NCBI GenBank assembly: GCA_029884455.1
Contig: JAOUHU010000009.1
Span: forward strand, 17,498 to 81,497
DNA: 64,000 nt
Source of the DNA: Gammaproteobacteria bacterium
GTDB taxonomy: Bacteria > Pseudomonadota > Gammaproteobacteria > Steroidobacterales > Woeseiaceae
Direction of reading: 5' to 3'
In this document: positions 21,829-31,942 of the stretch, piece after piece
How the letters are laid out: every line of letters starts with the position of its first letter
How positions within the stretch are numbered: the first letter of the stretch is position 1
Program-made: the position numbers and the translations under genes
Notes under the pieces: model-generated
Databases searched by the model: none
Seen by the model: the letters and a program-made list of their open reading frames with translations, nothing else
What the model was told of the DNA's origin: nothing

Positions 21829-23118
21829 GTGAGTGAGTCGGGGCGAAAAGTAGTCATTGGCATCGGCCTGCTGTTGGCCACTGGTGCGCTGATCGGTTGG
21901 AGCTATGGCCACGTTGAGCGCGGCCTGTTGATTGCGGCACTGCTGATATTGGTCTGGATGCTACGCAGTCTTATTATCTTCGAACGCTCGATTCATAGCG
22001 GCGAGTTCAACGCCTTCCAGTATGGCGATGGCATCTGGCAGCAAATGGCGTCGCGATTTCGTTACGAGCGTGACCGCGGTGACCGGTACAAAAGCCAGCG
22101 ATTGCAATTGCTGAAGGAAATCCGCAGATCGACGCGCGCCATGCCGGATGGCGCTATTATTCTCGATGAACAGCTGGAGATCATTACCTGTAACCGGGCA
22201 GCAAAAACCCTGGTCGGGCTGAAACCGAAGAAAGACCGTGGCCAACGGGTCGACAACATCATTCGCGATCCTGCGTTAACCGAGCTGCTGCGGGCCGACG
22301 ACCCGACCATGACGGTCGATATCGAATCGCCGATGCAGGACAGCGCCTGGCTGAATTGTCGCCTGGTGCCCTACGGGGCGGGCCAGAAATTATTGATCAT
22401 TCGGGATGTTACTGAGCGCATTCGGCTGAACAAGATGCGGCGGGATTTCGTCGCCAATGCCTCGCACGAATTGCGCTCGCCGTTGACGGTTATTTGCGGA
22501 TACCTCGACAGTTTGGCCGGTGATGCTGCCGTGCCGGAGGACCTGCGGCAGCCGATCCTGCAGATGCAGGCGCAGGCGCAACGCATGTCCATCATAGTTG
22601 CAGACCTGATGCAATTGTCGCGGGTCGAGAGCAGCGGCCGTGCCGGCGACGAGGAACATGTCGACGTCACAGCTGTCCTGACGGCGGCTGCGCGTGCCTA
22701 TGCGGGCCTGGAGTCGTCGCCGGACATCCAGGTTGAGGGCGACGCGTCGATCCGGATTCTCGGCATCACTCGTGAAATCGAGTCCGTCGTGGCGAACCTG
22801 ATTTCAAACGCGGTCCGGCATACACCTAAATCCGGGCACCTTAAGCTGTGCTGGCGCAAGGCAGAAAATGGTGCCGAACTTATCGTCAGCGACGATGGCG
22901 AGGGTATCGCCGAGGAACATATACCGCGATTGACCGAAAGGTTTTTTCGCGTCGATCGCGGCCGCAGCCGCGAGGGTGGCGGCATCGGACTGGGCCTGGC
23001 CATCGTCAAGCACATCCTGCAGCGGCACGATGCGCGGCTCGAGATCAGCAGTACGCCGGGCCAGGGCAGCGAGTTTCGTTGCTGTTTTCCCGCGGCGCGC
23101 ATTTCCGCGGCAACGTAG
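21829..23118 (+). CDS. phoR: Phosphate regulon sensor histidine kinase (GTG start)
   Basis: Two N-terminal TMs, PAS region, RRDFVANASHELRSPLTV H-box, GGGIGLGLAIVKHILQRHDARLEI. Confidence 0.92.
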   Translation: MSESGRKVVIGIGLLLATGALIGWSYGHVERGLLIAALLILVWMLRSLIIFERSIHSGEFNAFQYGDGIWQQMASRFRYERDRGDRYKSQRLQLLKEIRRSTRAMPDGAIILDEQLEIITCNRAAKTLVGLKPKKDRGQRVDNIIRDPALTELLRADDPTMTVDIESPMQDSAWLNCRLVPYGAGQKLLIIRDVTERIRLNKMRRDFVANASHELRSPLTVICGYLDSLAGDAAVPEDLRQPILQMQAQAQRMSIIVADLMQLSRVESSGRAGDEEHVDVTAVLTAAARAYAGLESSPDIQVEGDASIRILGITREIESVVANLISNAVRHTPKSGHLKLCWRKAENGAELIVSDDGEGIAEEHIPRLTERFFRVDRGRSREGGGIGLGLAIVKHILQRHDARLEISSTPGQGSEFRCCFPAARISAAT

Positions 23119-23122
23119 TTTT

Positions 23123-23194
23123 GTCACAAAAATGCAATATTTCGGTCACCATTTCGAAATACAAAGCCCGTAGCTTGTCGTCACAATTTCGAAA
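23123..23194 (+). promoter_or_regulatory. Repeat-rich upstream region of porin gene; possible Pho-box-like/regulator site
   Basis: GTCACCATTTCGAAA (23145-23159) and GTCACAATTTCGAAA (23180-23194), plus a further GTCAC at 23123, 22 bp before the second; directly after phoR. Confidence 0.45.
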
Positions 23195-23211
23195 CAGGGA
23201 CATGACTTGCA

Positions 23212-24309
23212 ATGAAACTGATACATGGCACGTGCGTTGCGTTAATTTCGTTGATGCTGCTGGCGCCCGCATCGAACGCGGCGGAAGAGAACTGGGCGGA
23301 TCGAATCACTTTCAGTGGCGACTTGCGGCTGCGTTATGAAGTCATCGAACTGGAACTGGCTGAAAAGCGCGATCGGGCCCGGTACCGCGCACGCCTGGCA
23401 ATGGCCATGCAGGCCAGCGACTCGGTGAGCCTGGTTATGCAGCTTGCATCCGGTGCCGAGGATCCGGTGTCCAGGAACGTCACCTTTGACGGCGGTTTTT
23501 CCGGCGACGACATTGGCTTCGACCTGGTTTATGCGGACTGGACCGCGGCCGAAGGCCTGCACGTATTGGCAGGCAAGATGAAGAACCCCCTGTACCGGGC
23601 TGGCGGCAATTCGATGACCTGGGACAGTGACCTGAACCCGGAGGGCCTGGCGCTGACCTACAGCAAGGGACTGTTTTTCGGTACCGCCGGCCGATTCTGG
23701 GTCGAGGAGCGTGCCAGCGACGACGACTCAACACTGACAGCCGTGCAGCTGGGTGGCAAATTCGATGTCACGGAGAACGCCGTAATCACCGCTGGCGTTG
23801 GCTATTTCGCCTTCAGTAATACGGTCGGTAACACTCCGTTCTACAACGGCTTGCCAAAAGGTAACTCGGTTGACACACAACTCCTGTATCTCTACGAATA
23901 CAAGGACACCGAAGTATTTCTGCAATTCGATACCAAGGTCGGTGACATGCCGCTGCAACTTTTCGCGCATACCACGCGCAATGGCGAGGTTGACGAGCAG
24001 GACAACGGCCTGGCATACGGCGCCAGGCTGGGGTCAGCCAAAGACCCGGGCCAGTGGGAAGTTGCACTGGCCTACCACGACATCGAAGCGGATTCGCTGC
24101 TTGGTACTTTCAACGATTCGGACTTCGGTGGCGGTGGCACGGGCGCAAATGGGCTTATTTTCAAGACCAGGTATGTCGTGGCGAAAAATATCGCGCTGGC
24201 CGGCAGCTACTTCAGCAACACGGTCAACGCCAATTCCTCGAGCATTTCAAGCCTGCCCGAACTGGACTATGATCGGTTGCAACTCGACGTCGAATTCAGG
24301 TTTAACTAA
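23212..24309 (+). CDS. Putative outer-membrane porin
   Basis: Signal peptide MKLIHGTCVALISLMLLAPASNAAEE, beta-barrel pattern, terminal ...LQLDVEFRFN ending in aromatic-Asn. Confidence 0.8.
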   Translation: MKLIHGTCVALISLMLLAPASNAAEENWADRITFSGDLRLRYEVIELELAEKRDRARYRARLAMAMQASDSVSLVMQLASGAEDPVSRNVTFDGGFSGDDIGFDLVYADWTAAEGLHVLAGKMKNPLYRAGGNSMTWDSDLNPEGLALTYSKGLFFGTAGRFWVEERASDDDSTLTAVQLGGKFDVTENAVITAGVGYFAFSNTVGNTPFYNGLPKGNSVDTQLLYLYEYKDTEVFLQFDTKVGDMPLQLFAHTTRNGEVDEQDNGLAYGARLGSAKDPGQWEVALAYHDIEADSLLGTFNDSDFGGGGTGANGLIFKTRYVVAKNIALAGSYFSNTVNANSSSISSLPELDYDRLQLDVEFRFN

Positions 24310-24325
24310 GCAGGTCTACCCAAGC

Positions 24326-25033
24326 ATGCAAGCATCTGACCTAACTCAGCACATCTCGCGGCGCTTTAACGAGGATCTGGAAGAGCTGCGTAACAAGGTA
24401 ATGGCGATGGGCGGTCTCGTTGAGTCGCAACTGTCGAAAGCAATAGCCGCCGTTGTCAGCGGCGACAGCGAGCTCGGGCTGGAAGTCGCCAACGACGACT
24501 ACAAGGTGAATGCTCTTGAGGTCAGTATTGATGAAGGTTGCAGCCGCATCCTTGCAACGCGCGCCCCGGCGGCGGGTGACCTGCGGCTGATTGTTGCGAT
24601 CATCAAGACTATTACCGATCTTGAACGCATTGGTGACGAGGCCGAAAAAATCGGCTTCCTTGCCTCGCGACTTGCGGCCATGGACCGGCCACCGGATTCG
24701 TACCGCGAACTGAAGACGCTGGGCATGCATGTGCTGCAAATGCTGCGCGATTCGATGAATGCATTTGCACGACTGGATGATGCGGCGTCGATCAAAATCG
24801 TGCACGAGGACGAACGAGTCGACGATGAATACGAGGCAATCCAGCGCCAGTGCATTACGTTCATGATGGAGGACCCACGAACAATCAAGCGTGTTATGAA
24901 CGTGACCTGGGCGGCACGCTCGCTGGAACGGATCGGCGATCACACCAAGAACATTTGCGAGTATGTAATTTACATGGTGCAGGGCCGCGACGTCCGGCAT
25001 ACTGACCTGTCTGAGTCTGCACCGGAAAAATGA
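24326..25033 (+). CDS. phoU: Phosphate transport system regulator PhoU
   Basis: MQASDLTQHISRRFNEDLEELRNKVMAMGGLVESQL; ITDLERIGDEAEKIG; RSLERIGDHTKNICEYVIYMVQG. Confidence 0.95.
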   Translation: MQASDLTQHISRRFNEDLEELRNKVMAMGGLVESQLSKAIAAVVSGDSELGLEVANDDYKVNALEVSIDEGCSRILATRAPAAGDLRLIVAIIKTITDLERIGDEAEKIGFLASRLAAMDRPPDSYRELKTLGMHVLQMLRDSMNAFARLDDAASIKIVHEDERVDDEYEAIQRQCITFMMEDPRTIKRVMNVTWAARSLERIGDHTKNICEYVIYMVQGRDVRHTDLSESAPEK

Positions 25034-25040
25034 AACGACC

Positions 25041-25535
25041 GTGGTCCTGCCGGCAAAACGCGTACTGAATTTCGCAGCCTTCCTGGCCTGCGCCGGCATG
25101 ATGGCTTTCGCGCTGTTTGCGCAGCATGTGCTGCTTCTGGAACCGTGTCCGCTTTGCGTACTGCAACGAGTGGCTGTGATTGGCAGCGGCATTGCGTTCC
25201 TGGTCCTGGCGCTGTGCAACAGGAATTCTGGCTGGGTACAGCGAATTTTTCTTGCGTTGCTCGGACTGTTTTCTCTGGGTGGCCTGGTCGTGGCCGGCCG
25301 GCACGTCTGGCTGCAGCATTTACCGCCCGACAAGGTGCCATCCTGCGGGCCCGGTCTCGGCTACATGCTGGACAATTTCCCATTCGCGGACGCGCTGAAG
25401 ATGGTGTTCACGGGGTCGGGAGAGTGCGCCAAGATCGACTGGTCGCTGCTTGGAATTTCGATGCCCGGCTGGGTATTCATTGCGTTGCTTACGCTGCTGG
25501 TTTTCGGCCTGTGGAATAATCTGGCACGTTCCTAG
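25041..25535 (+). CDS. dsbB: Disulfide bond formation protein DsbB
   Basis: LLLEPCPLCVLQRV, four TM segments, second Cys pair SCGPGLGYMLDNFPF...GECAKIDWSLLGISMPGW. Confidence 0.9.
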   Translation: MVLPAKRVLNFAAFLACAGMMAFALFAQHVLLLEPCPLCVLQRVAVIGSGIAFLVLALCNRNSGWVQRIFLALLGLFSLGGLVVAGRHVWLQHLPPDKVPSCGPGLGYMLDNFPFADALKMVFTGSGECAKIDWSLLGISMPGWVFIALLTLLVFGLWNNLARS

Positions 25536-25556
25536 CTTGCGCTTTGCTGCAACGGA

Positions 25557-26729
25557 TCAGTCGGCGTTCGGCCGCAATAGCAGCAGCTCCATGATACGAC
25601 GGTACATGGACGTCAGCGTGATGACATCGCCGATCGCAACATGTTCATCGATCTTGTGGATTGTTGCGTTGACCGGGCCAAGCTCGACGACGTCGGTTCC
25701 GGCCGGTGCGATAAAGCGGCCATCCGACGTGCCACCGCCCGTGGACAGGAGCGGTGCCTTGCCGGTGTGTTCCTGAATTGCGGTCTTCACTGCCTCGATG
25801 AGATCGCCGGCCGCGGTGAGGAACGGTTCACCGGACAGGTGCCACTTGAGTTCATAGTCAAGATCATGTGCCGCGAACACCGCCTCGACTCGCGCCTGCA
25901 GGGTTTGGTAGGTCCACTCGGTGGAATAGCGGAAATTGAAACGCGCCTTGAGTTCGGCCGGGGTGACATTCGGAAAACCAGTTCCGGCCTGAAGGTCGAC
26001 GACCTGAAAGCTCGTGGGCGGGAAAAATTCATTACCCCGGTCCCACTCGATCGTATGCAGTTCAGCCAGCAGCGGTGCGAAGCGCCGGATCGGGTTGTCC
26101 GCCAGTTGCGGGTAGGCTACGTGCCCCTGAATGCCGCGCACCGTCAGTTTGCCGCTGAGTGAGCCGCGCCGGCCGATGCGGACCATATCGCCGAGCTGGC
26201 CGTCGCTGGAGGGTTCACCCAGTACGCACCAATCGATGTGCTCGCCGCGTGCCTGCAGTGTCTCAACCACGCGCAGCGTGCCGTCACGAGCGCACCCTTC
26301 CTCGTCGCTGGTAATCAGGACCGCAAGGCTGCCGGCGTACTCCGGGTTGGCGGCGATAAACTGCTCGATTGCCACAATCATGGCGGCAAGCCCGCTTTTC
26401 ATGTCTGCTGCGCCGCGGCCATACAGGCTGCCGCCGCGGACGGTCGGTTCGAATGGCGGCGAGCTCCAGTCGCTCTCGAGACCCGGTGGCACGACATCGG
26501 TATGCCCGGCGAAGCACAACACCGGGCCAGATTCGCCGCGTCGCGCGTACAGGTTGCTGACCTCGGCAAAGGGCATGCACTCGCATTTGAACCCCAGCGC
26601 GGCGAGCCGCTCGGCAAGTATTGGCTGGCAGCCGGCATCGTCTGGCGTGACTGAACGACAACGCAACAGTGACCGCAGCAGTGCCATACTTGGATGCTCG
26701 AGCTGGTCTTTATCCGGACTTTCAGTCAA
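25557..26729 (-). CDS. dapE: Succinyl-diaminopimelate desuccinylase
   Basis: CFAGHTDVVPPG, YGRGAADMKSGLAAM, LITSDEEG, LSTGGGTSDGRFIAPAGTDVVELGPVNATIHKIDE. Confidence 0.94.
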   Translation of the reverse strand: MTESPDKDQLEHPSMALLRSLLRCRSVTPDDAGCQPILAERLAALGFKCECMPFAEVSNLYARRGESGPVLCFAGHTDVVPPGLESDWSSPPFEPTVRGGSLYGRGAADMKSGLAAMIVAIEQFIAANPEYAGSLAVLITSDEEGCARDGTLRVVETLQARGEHIDWCVLGEPSSDGQLGDMVRIGRRGSLSGKLTVRGIQGHVAYPQLADNPIRRFAPLLAELHTIEWDRGNEFFPPTSFQVVDLQAGTGFPNVTPAELKARFNFRYSTEWTYQTLQARVEAVFAAHDLDYELKWHLSGEPFLTAAGDLIEAVKTAIQEHTGKAPLLSTGGGTSDGRFIAPAGTDVVELGPVNATIHKIDEHVAIGDVITLTSMYRRIMELLLLRPNAD

Positions 26730-26744
26730 TTCTCAGTAACCCTC
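26723..26744 (+). promoter_or_regulatory. Candidate Pho-box-like 11-bp direct repeat upstream of pstS
   Basis: CAGTCAATTCT CAGTAACCCTC, two tandem 11-mers sharing CAGT-A; weak match to PhoB site architecture. Confidence 0.3.
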
Positions 26745-26895
26745 ATAACTATAAGAAAATGCTACAAAAAAAGGAAAAGCCTGAGTCGACCATGGGAGCA
26801 TCATTGGCACCCGATTGCAACAATTCGGTAACAATCCATCGCTATGCTGTGCGCAGCCTGAACGTCGGGCCTGCTTTCCATAACGGAGGAAATTC

Positions 26896-27960
26896 GTGGC
26901 AAACAAAAGTACAGCGTTGGCAACATTCACCTGTGGCCTGATCCTGGCCGCATTATGCGGCACGGCCGGCGCACAGTCAGCCCGCGATCATATCTACATT
27001 GTCGGTTCGTCGACGGTTTATCCATTTTCCACGGTTGTTGCCGAGCGTTTCGGACGTGGCAGCGATTTCAAAACGCCAAAGGTCGAGTCCACCGGCACCG
27101 GAGGCGGCCTGAAACTTTTTTGTGACGGTGTCGGCGTCGACTATCCGGATATTGCGAACGCCTCACGCGCAATTAAAGCATCCGAATTGGCGAGTTGTGC
27201 GGCGAACGGCGTTGATGACGTGATCGAAGTCAAGATCGGTTACGACGGCATCGTGCTCGCAAATTCACAGCGTGCGCCGTCGATGGCCTTATCACGATTG
27301 GAAATATTTCTTGCGCTGGCCAAGCAGATACCGGGCGAAGGCGTGCATGAGCTGGTCGACAATCCACACCGGCTCTGGTCGGACATTAACCCGGCATTGC
27401 CGGCGACGCGTATCGAGGTACTTGGTCCACCACCAACCTCGGGCACGCGGGATGCATTCGTCGAACTTGCAATGGAAGGCGGTTGTTCGGCGATTGCCTG
27501 GATCAAGGAATTGAAAAATACCGATGAGGCTCGCTACCGCTCCATATGTCACTCCATTCGCGAGGATGGCGCGTACGTGGAAGCCGGCGAAAACGATAAT
27601 CTGATCGTGCAGAAGCTCGACGCGAACCTCAGCGCGATGGGCATTTTCGGCTTCAGCTTTCTTGACCAGAACGCGGAGCTGGTGCGTGGTGCCGCCGTAG
27701 ACGGCATAGTACCAAGCTTTGACGCAATCGCGGATGGCTCCTACCCGGTGGCCCGGCCGTTGTATTTTTATGTGAAGAAGACGCACGTCGATGTCATCCC
27801 CGGATTACGCGGTTTTCTGCGCGAGTTTTCCAGCGAACGGGCCTGGGGTGATGACGGCTACCTGTCCGAGCGTGGACTGATTCCGATGCCGGCCGAGGAA
27901 CGTGCCCTGGTAGCGGCAACTGTGCGCGATTTGGTGCCAATGGACGTGGCGAGTAATTAA
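26896..27960 (+). CDS. pstS: Phosphate ABC transporter substrate-binding protein
   Basis: IVGSSTVYPFSTVVAERFG, GTGGGLKLFC, PPTSGTRDAF; first gene of pstSCAB. Confidence 0.93.
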   Translation: MANKSTALATFTCGLILAALCGTAGAQSARDHIYIVGSSTVYPFSTVVAERFGRGSDFKTPKVESTGTGGGLKLFCDGVGVDYPDIANASRAIKASELASCAANGVDDVIEVKIGYDGIVLANSQRAPSMALSRLEIFLALAKQIPGEGVHELVDNPHRLWSDINPALPATRIEVLGPPPTSGTRDAFVELAMEGGCSAIAWIKELKNTDEARYRSICHSIREDGAYVEAGENDNLIVQKLDANLSAMGIFGFSFLDQNAELVRGAAVDGIVPSFDAIADGSYPVARPLYFYVKKTHVDVIPGLRGFLREFSSERAWGDDGYLSERGLIPMPAEERALVAATVRDLVPMDVASN

Positions 27961-27971
27961 CCGGGCAGAAG

Positions 27972-29360
27972 ATGCAGGGCAACACTCTCATACTGATTCT
28001 GGCCGCAACCAGCGTCGTGGCCTTTTTCATGGGGCGAGCCCGCTCGCTCAAGCTTGCCGGCGCGCCGCGGATTCGCGGCGCGCTGCATTCCTTGCCCGGC
28101 TATTACGGTTATTTCACCGCGATCTGGTGCCTGCTGCCGGCGTTGCTGGTGCTGTCATTGTGGCTGAGCCTGGAGTCACGCCTGATTATTGCTTTACTGG
28201 TGGAGCAGTTGCCTGCCGCGCAGCAGGCTTTGTCGGCTGGCGAACTGAATCTCTTGCTGAATAATATCCAGAACCTGGCCAATGGCGACGCGATCAGCGG
28301 TACCGCCGACGCGATGCTGCAGGACGCCGCCAGCCGGTACTCAAGTTACATGATCGCCAGCCGCCGCTTGCTTGCGGTAGTGACGCTGGCGGTGGCAGGG
28401 ATTGGCGGTGTGCTGGCCTGGCGGCGCGTCCATCCGGCACTGCGGGCGCGCAACAAGGTCGAGCAGATCGTGCTGGTCTTGCTGGTGGCAGCGTCGAGTA
28501 TTGCGATCCTGACGACCATCGGCATCGTGCTGTCGGTGGTGTTCGAAGCACTGCGGTTCTTCCAGAAAGTACCGTTATCAGAATTCCTGTTTGGGCTGAA
28601 CTGGAGTCCGCAGACGGCGATACGCGCCGACCAGGTCGGGTCATCCGGCAGTTTTGGTGCGCTGCCGCTGTTTGCGGGCACACTATTGATTACCAGCATT
28701 GCAATGGTGGTAGCAGTTCCGGTTGGCCTGATGACCGCGATCTACCTGGCGGAATATTCGTCGCGCGCAGTGCGTGCGGCCGCCAAACCGTTGCTCGAAA
28801 TCCTGGCCGGAATACCGACAGTGGTTTACGGTTTTTTTGCTGCACTCACGGTGGCGCCCTGGGTACGGCGAGCTGGCGAGGCGCTGGGACTGGAAGTTGC
28901 GTCCGAGAGCGCACTTGCAGCGGGCCTGGTCATGGGTGTCATGATCATTCCGCTGGTCTCGTCACTGACGGATGACGCTATCAACGCGGTGCCCAGTGCC
29001 ATGCGCGACGGTGCGCTGGGGCTTGGCTCGACCCGCTCCGAGACCATGCGCAAGGTGATTTTGCCGGCGGCGTTGCCGGGTATTGTCGGCGGGGTCCTGC
29101 TTGCCATCTCGCGCGCGATCGGCGAAACCATGATCGTGGTGATGGCAGCCGGCCTGGCCGCCAACCTGACCGCAAACCCGTTTGCAGCAGTTACCACGGT
29201 CACGGTGCAGATCGTGACATTGCTGGTTGGTGACCAGGAATTCGACAGCGCCAAAACCCTGGCCGCGTTCGCGCTCGGCCTGATGCTTTTTACGGTAACC
29301 CTGAGCCTCAATGTTGTGGGGCTGCGCGTGGTGCGCAAGTATCGAGAGCAGTATGAGTGA
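27972..29360 (+). CDS. pstC: Phosphate ABC transporter permease PstC
   Basis: GVLLAISRAIGETMIVVMAAG, EILAGIPTVVYGFFAALTVAP. Confidence 0.92.
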   Translation: MQGNTLILILAATSVVAFFMGRARSLKLAGAPRIRGALHSLPGYYGYFTAIWCLLPALLVLSLWLSLESRLIIALLVEQLPAAQQALSAGELNLLLNNIQNLANGDAISGTADAMLQDAASRYSSYMIASRRLLAVVTLAVAGIGGVLAWRRVHPALRARNKVEQIVLVLLVAASSIAILTTIGIVLSVVFEALRFFQKVPLSEFLFGLNWSPQTAIRADQVGSSGSFGALPLFAGTLLITSIAMVVAVPVGLMTAIYLAEYSSRAVRAAAKPLLEILAGIPTVVYGFFAALTVAPWVRRAGEALGLEVASESALAAGLVMGVMIIPLVSSLTDDAINAVPSAMRDGALGLGSTRSETMRKVILPAALPGIVGGVLLAISRAIGETMIVVMAAGLAANLTANPFAAVTTVTVQIVTLLVGDQEFDSAKTLAAFALGLMLFTVTLSLNVVGLRVVRKYREQYE

Positions 29361-30624
29361 GGTGACGCGCGGCAAGGTCAGCGCCGGCCTGGCCCGGCGG
29401 CGGCGCAAGGAGCGTTTGTTCCGCTTGTGTGGAATGCTGGCGACCACCGTCGGCATCGTGTTCCTGGTGGTGTTTTTTGCGGACCTGATCGGCAAAGGTA
29501 GCAGCGCGTTCCGGCAGACTTTCCTGCGACTCGAAATAAGCTTCGACACCGCGGTCATCGCGCCGCAGGGCAGCATCGATCTGCAATACGCGGATTTTGA
29601 CCTGCTGGCGAGAAACGCATTGCGTGACCTTTTTCCCGACGTCAGCGGCCGCAACCCGTTGCGCGAGCTGAATCGCTTGCTGAGCGTCGGTGCCGGTTAC
29701 CAGCTGCGCGACATGCTGCAGCAGGACCCAGGTTTGCTTGGCTCGGTGCAAAGTGTCTGGCTGCCGGCCTCGTCCAGTGTGGACATGCTGCGAAAGGGCA
29801 ACATTGATGCATCGATCGACGCTGCACTGCGACCGATCAGCGATGCGCAACTCGCCTGGGTAGCCGCGTTGCAGCGCGACGGGCGGCTGGAATTGCGCTG
29901 GAATCGTGCTTTCTTCAGTAACGGCGACTCCCGCGAGCCGGAGCTCGCGGGTATTCGTGGCGCATTGATGGGCTCTTTTTACATGTTGCTGGTGACGCTG
30001 GCGCTGGCATTACCGATCGGCGTCGCTGCTGCGATTTACCTGGAAGAGTTTGCGCCACGCAATCGCTGGTCCGACCTGATCGAAGTCAATATCAATAACC
30101 TTGCAGCGGTGCCGTCGATTGTCTTTGGCCTGCTGGGCCTGGCCGTGTTCATTAACTGGGCAACTCTGCCGCGATCCGCGCCGCTGGTCGGCGGGCTGGT
30201 CCTGGCACTGTTGACGTTACCGGTGATCATCATTGCCTCACGCGCAGCGATCAAGTCGGTGCCGCCGTCGATACGTGACGCGGCGCTGGGTCTCGGCGCA
30301 TCCAGAATGCAGGTGGTATTTCACCATGTGATGCCACTGTCGCTGCCCGGCATGCTGACCGGAGCGATTATTGGCATGAGCAGGGCGCTCGGCGAGTCTG
30401 CGCCACTGCTGATGATTGGTATGGTGGCATTCATCGTCGACGTGCCGGGTGGCTTTTCAGATCCGGCAACGGCGCTGCCGGTGCAGATTTACCTTTGGGC
30501 CGATAGCCCTGAACGCGCCTTCGCAGAGCGGACCTCAGCGGCCATAATGGTACTGCTGGGATTCCTGATGCTGATGAACCTGGCGGCCGTGGTCTTGCGC
30601 AAGCGTATGGAACAAAAGTGGTAG
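29353..30624 (+). CDS. pstA: Phosphate ABC transporter permease PstA (with extended DUF3333-type periplasmic insertion)
   Basis: NINNLAAVPSIVFGLLGLAVF, MSRALGESAPLLMIG; ~170-aa segment between TM1 and TM2. Confidence 0.92.
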   Translation: MSEVTRGKVSAGLARRRRKERLFRLCGMLATTVGIVFLVVFFADLIGKGSSAFRQTFLRLEISFDTAVIAPQGSIDLQYADFDLLARNALRDLFPDVSGRNPLRELNRLLSVGAGYQLRDMLQQDPGLLGSVQSVWLPASSSVDMLRKGNIDASIDAALRPISDAQLAWVAALQRDGRLELRWNRAFFSNGDSREPELAGIRGALMGSFYMLLVTLALALPIGVAAAIYLEEFAPRNRWSDLIEVNINNLAAVPSIVFGLLGLAVFINWATLPRSAPLVGGLVLALLTLPVIIIASRAAIKSVPPSIRDAALGLGASRMQVVFHHVMPLSLPGMLTGAIIGMSRALGESAPLLMIGMVAFIVDVPGGFSDPATALPVQIYLWADSPERAFAERTSAAIMVLLGFLMLMNLAAVVLRKRMEQKW

Positions 30625-30635
30625 GAGTGGACTGA

Positions 30636-31478
30636 GTGTCGGATCGAATGTCAAAAGCAAAAGACACGCTGCCGGAGCAGCCGTCCGACATTGGCAAGAC
30701 AGTTGGCAATGTTCGCAGTGCCAACCCGTACGTTGTTGCCGAGAATGTCAATGTCTACTACGGCGACAATCACGCCATCAAGAACGTGTCACTCGAGATC
30801 GGCACGAAGGAAGTTATCGCCTTGATCGGTCCGTCCGGTTGCGGCAAATCGACCTTTCTACGCTGCCTGAATCGCATGAATGACTCTATCGAAAATGCCA
30901 GGGTCAGCGGTCATATCAGCCTGGCCGGTACAGATATCTATAGTAAGGACCTGGATCCGGTCGCATTGCGGGCACGAGTCGGCATGGTATTCCAGAAACC
31001 GAATCCGTTCCCGAAGAGTATTTACGACAATGTTGCCTACGGGCCGCGCATTCACGGTCTCGCCGCGAACCGAGCCGAACTCGACAATATCGTGCATACC
31101 AGCCTGGAAAGAGCCGGCCTGTTGAAGGAGGTCATTGACCGGCTCGACGAACCGGGTACCGGCCTGTCGGGCGGCCAACAACAACGGCTGTGTATAGCGC
31201 GGACCATCGCGGTCGATCCGGATGTCATCCTGATGGACGAACCTTGTTCCGCTCTTGATCCAATCGCTACCGCCCGCATCGAAGACCTGATGTACGAGCT
31301 GTCAGAAGATTATGCAATCGTCATCGTCACGCACTCGATGCAACAGGCCGCGCGAGTATCGCAACGCGTCGCGTATTTTCACCTTGGATCACTGGTCGAA
31401 GTCGACGAAACGAACAGGATCTTCACCAACCCGCGGCACCGGCTTACCGAGGACTACATCACCGGTCGGATTGGATAA
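30636..31478 (+). CDS. pstB: Phosphate ABC transporter ATP-binding protein
   Basis: [62 protein letters not shown]. Confidence 0.96.
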   Translation: MSDRMSKAKDTLPEQPSDIGKTVGNVRSANPYVVAENVNVYYGDNHAIKNVSLEIGTKEVIALIGPSGCGKSTFLRCLNRMNDSIENARVSGHISLAGTDIYSKDLDPVALRARVGMVFQKPNPFPKSIYDNVAYGPRIHGLAANRAELDNIVHTSLERAGLLKEVIDRLDEPGTGLSGGQQQRLCIARTIAVDPDVILMDEPCSALDPIATARIEDLMYELSEDYAIVIVTHSMQQAARVSQRVAYFHLGSLVEVDETNRIFTNPRHRLTEDYITGRIG

Positions 31479-31586
31479 CCTGCTGACCAATTCGATGTTG
31501 GTCGTGAGTGACGTGTTTTTCGACCGAAGTAAAGCGCAGCGTCAGCGAGCCATGAGGGAGAGAAATACGTCATTCGCGACCAGTCT

Positions 31587-31937
31587 CTAACGGTTTTGCA
31601 GGAACTCCGAGAAGCGTTTTTCAGAGAAACCGACCGCGATGAAATGATCATCCTCGAGTACCGGGCGCTTGATGAGCGTCGGGCTTTCGATCATGACTGC
31701 CAGCGCCTTGTCATGCGTCAGCTCATTGCGGTCGACCTCGGGTATCTTGCGCCACGTCAGGCTGTTCTTGTTCAGCAGGCGCTGCCAGCCGATGCGCTGC
31801 ACCCAGCGTTCCAGCATCTGGATACTGAGTCCGTCTTCGCGTAAATCGTGAAACCTATGCTCGATGTTCCTGGCCCGCAAAAAATTCCTCGCGTTCCTGC
31901 AGGTCTCGCAACTCTTGATGCCGTAAACCGTCAGCAA
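31587..31937 (-). CDS. ArsC/Spx-family (YffB-like) protein
   Basis: MLTVYGIKSCETCRNARNFL...SPTLIKRPVLEDD. Confidence 0.85.
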   Translation of the reverse strand: MLTVYGIKSCETCRNARNFLRARNIEHRFHDLREDGLSIQMLERWVQRIGWQRLLNKNSLTWRKIPEVDRNELTHDKALAVMIESPTLIKRPVLEDDHFIAVGFSEKRFSEFLQNR

Positions 31938-31942
31938 TGCAA

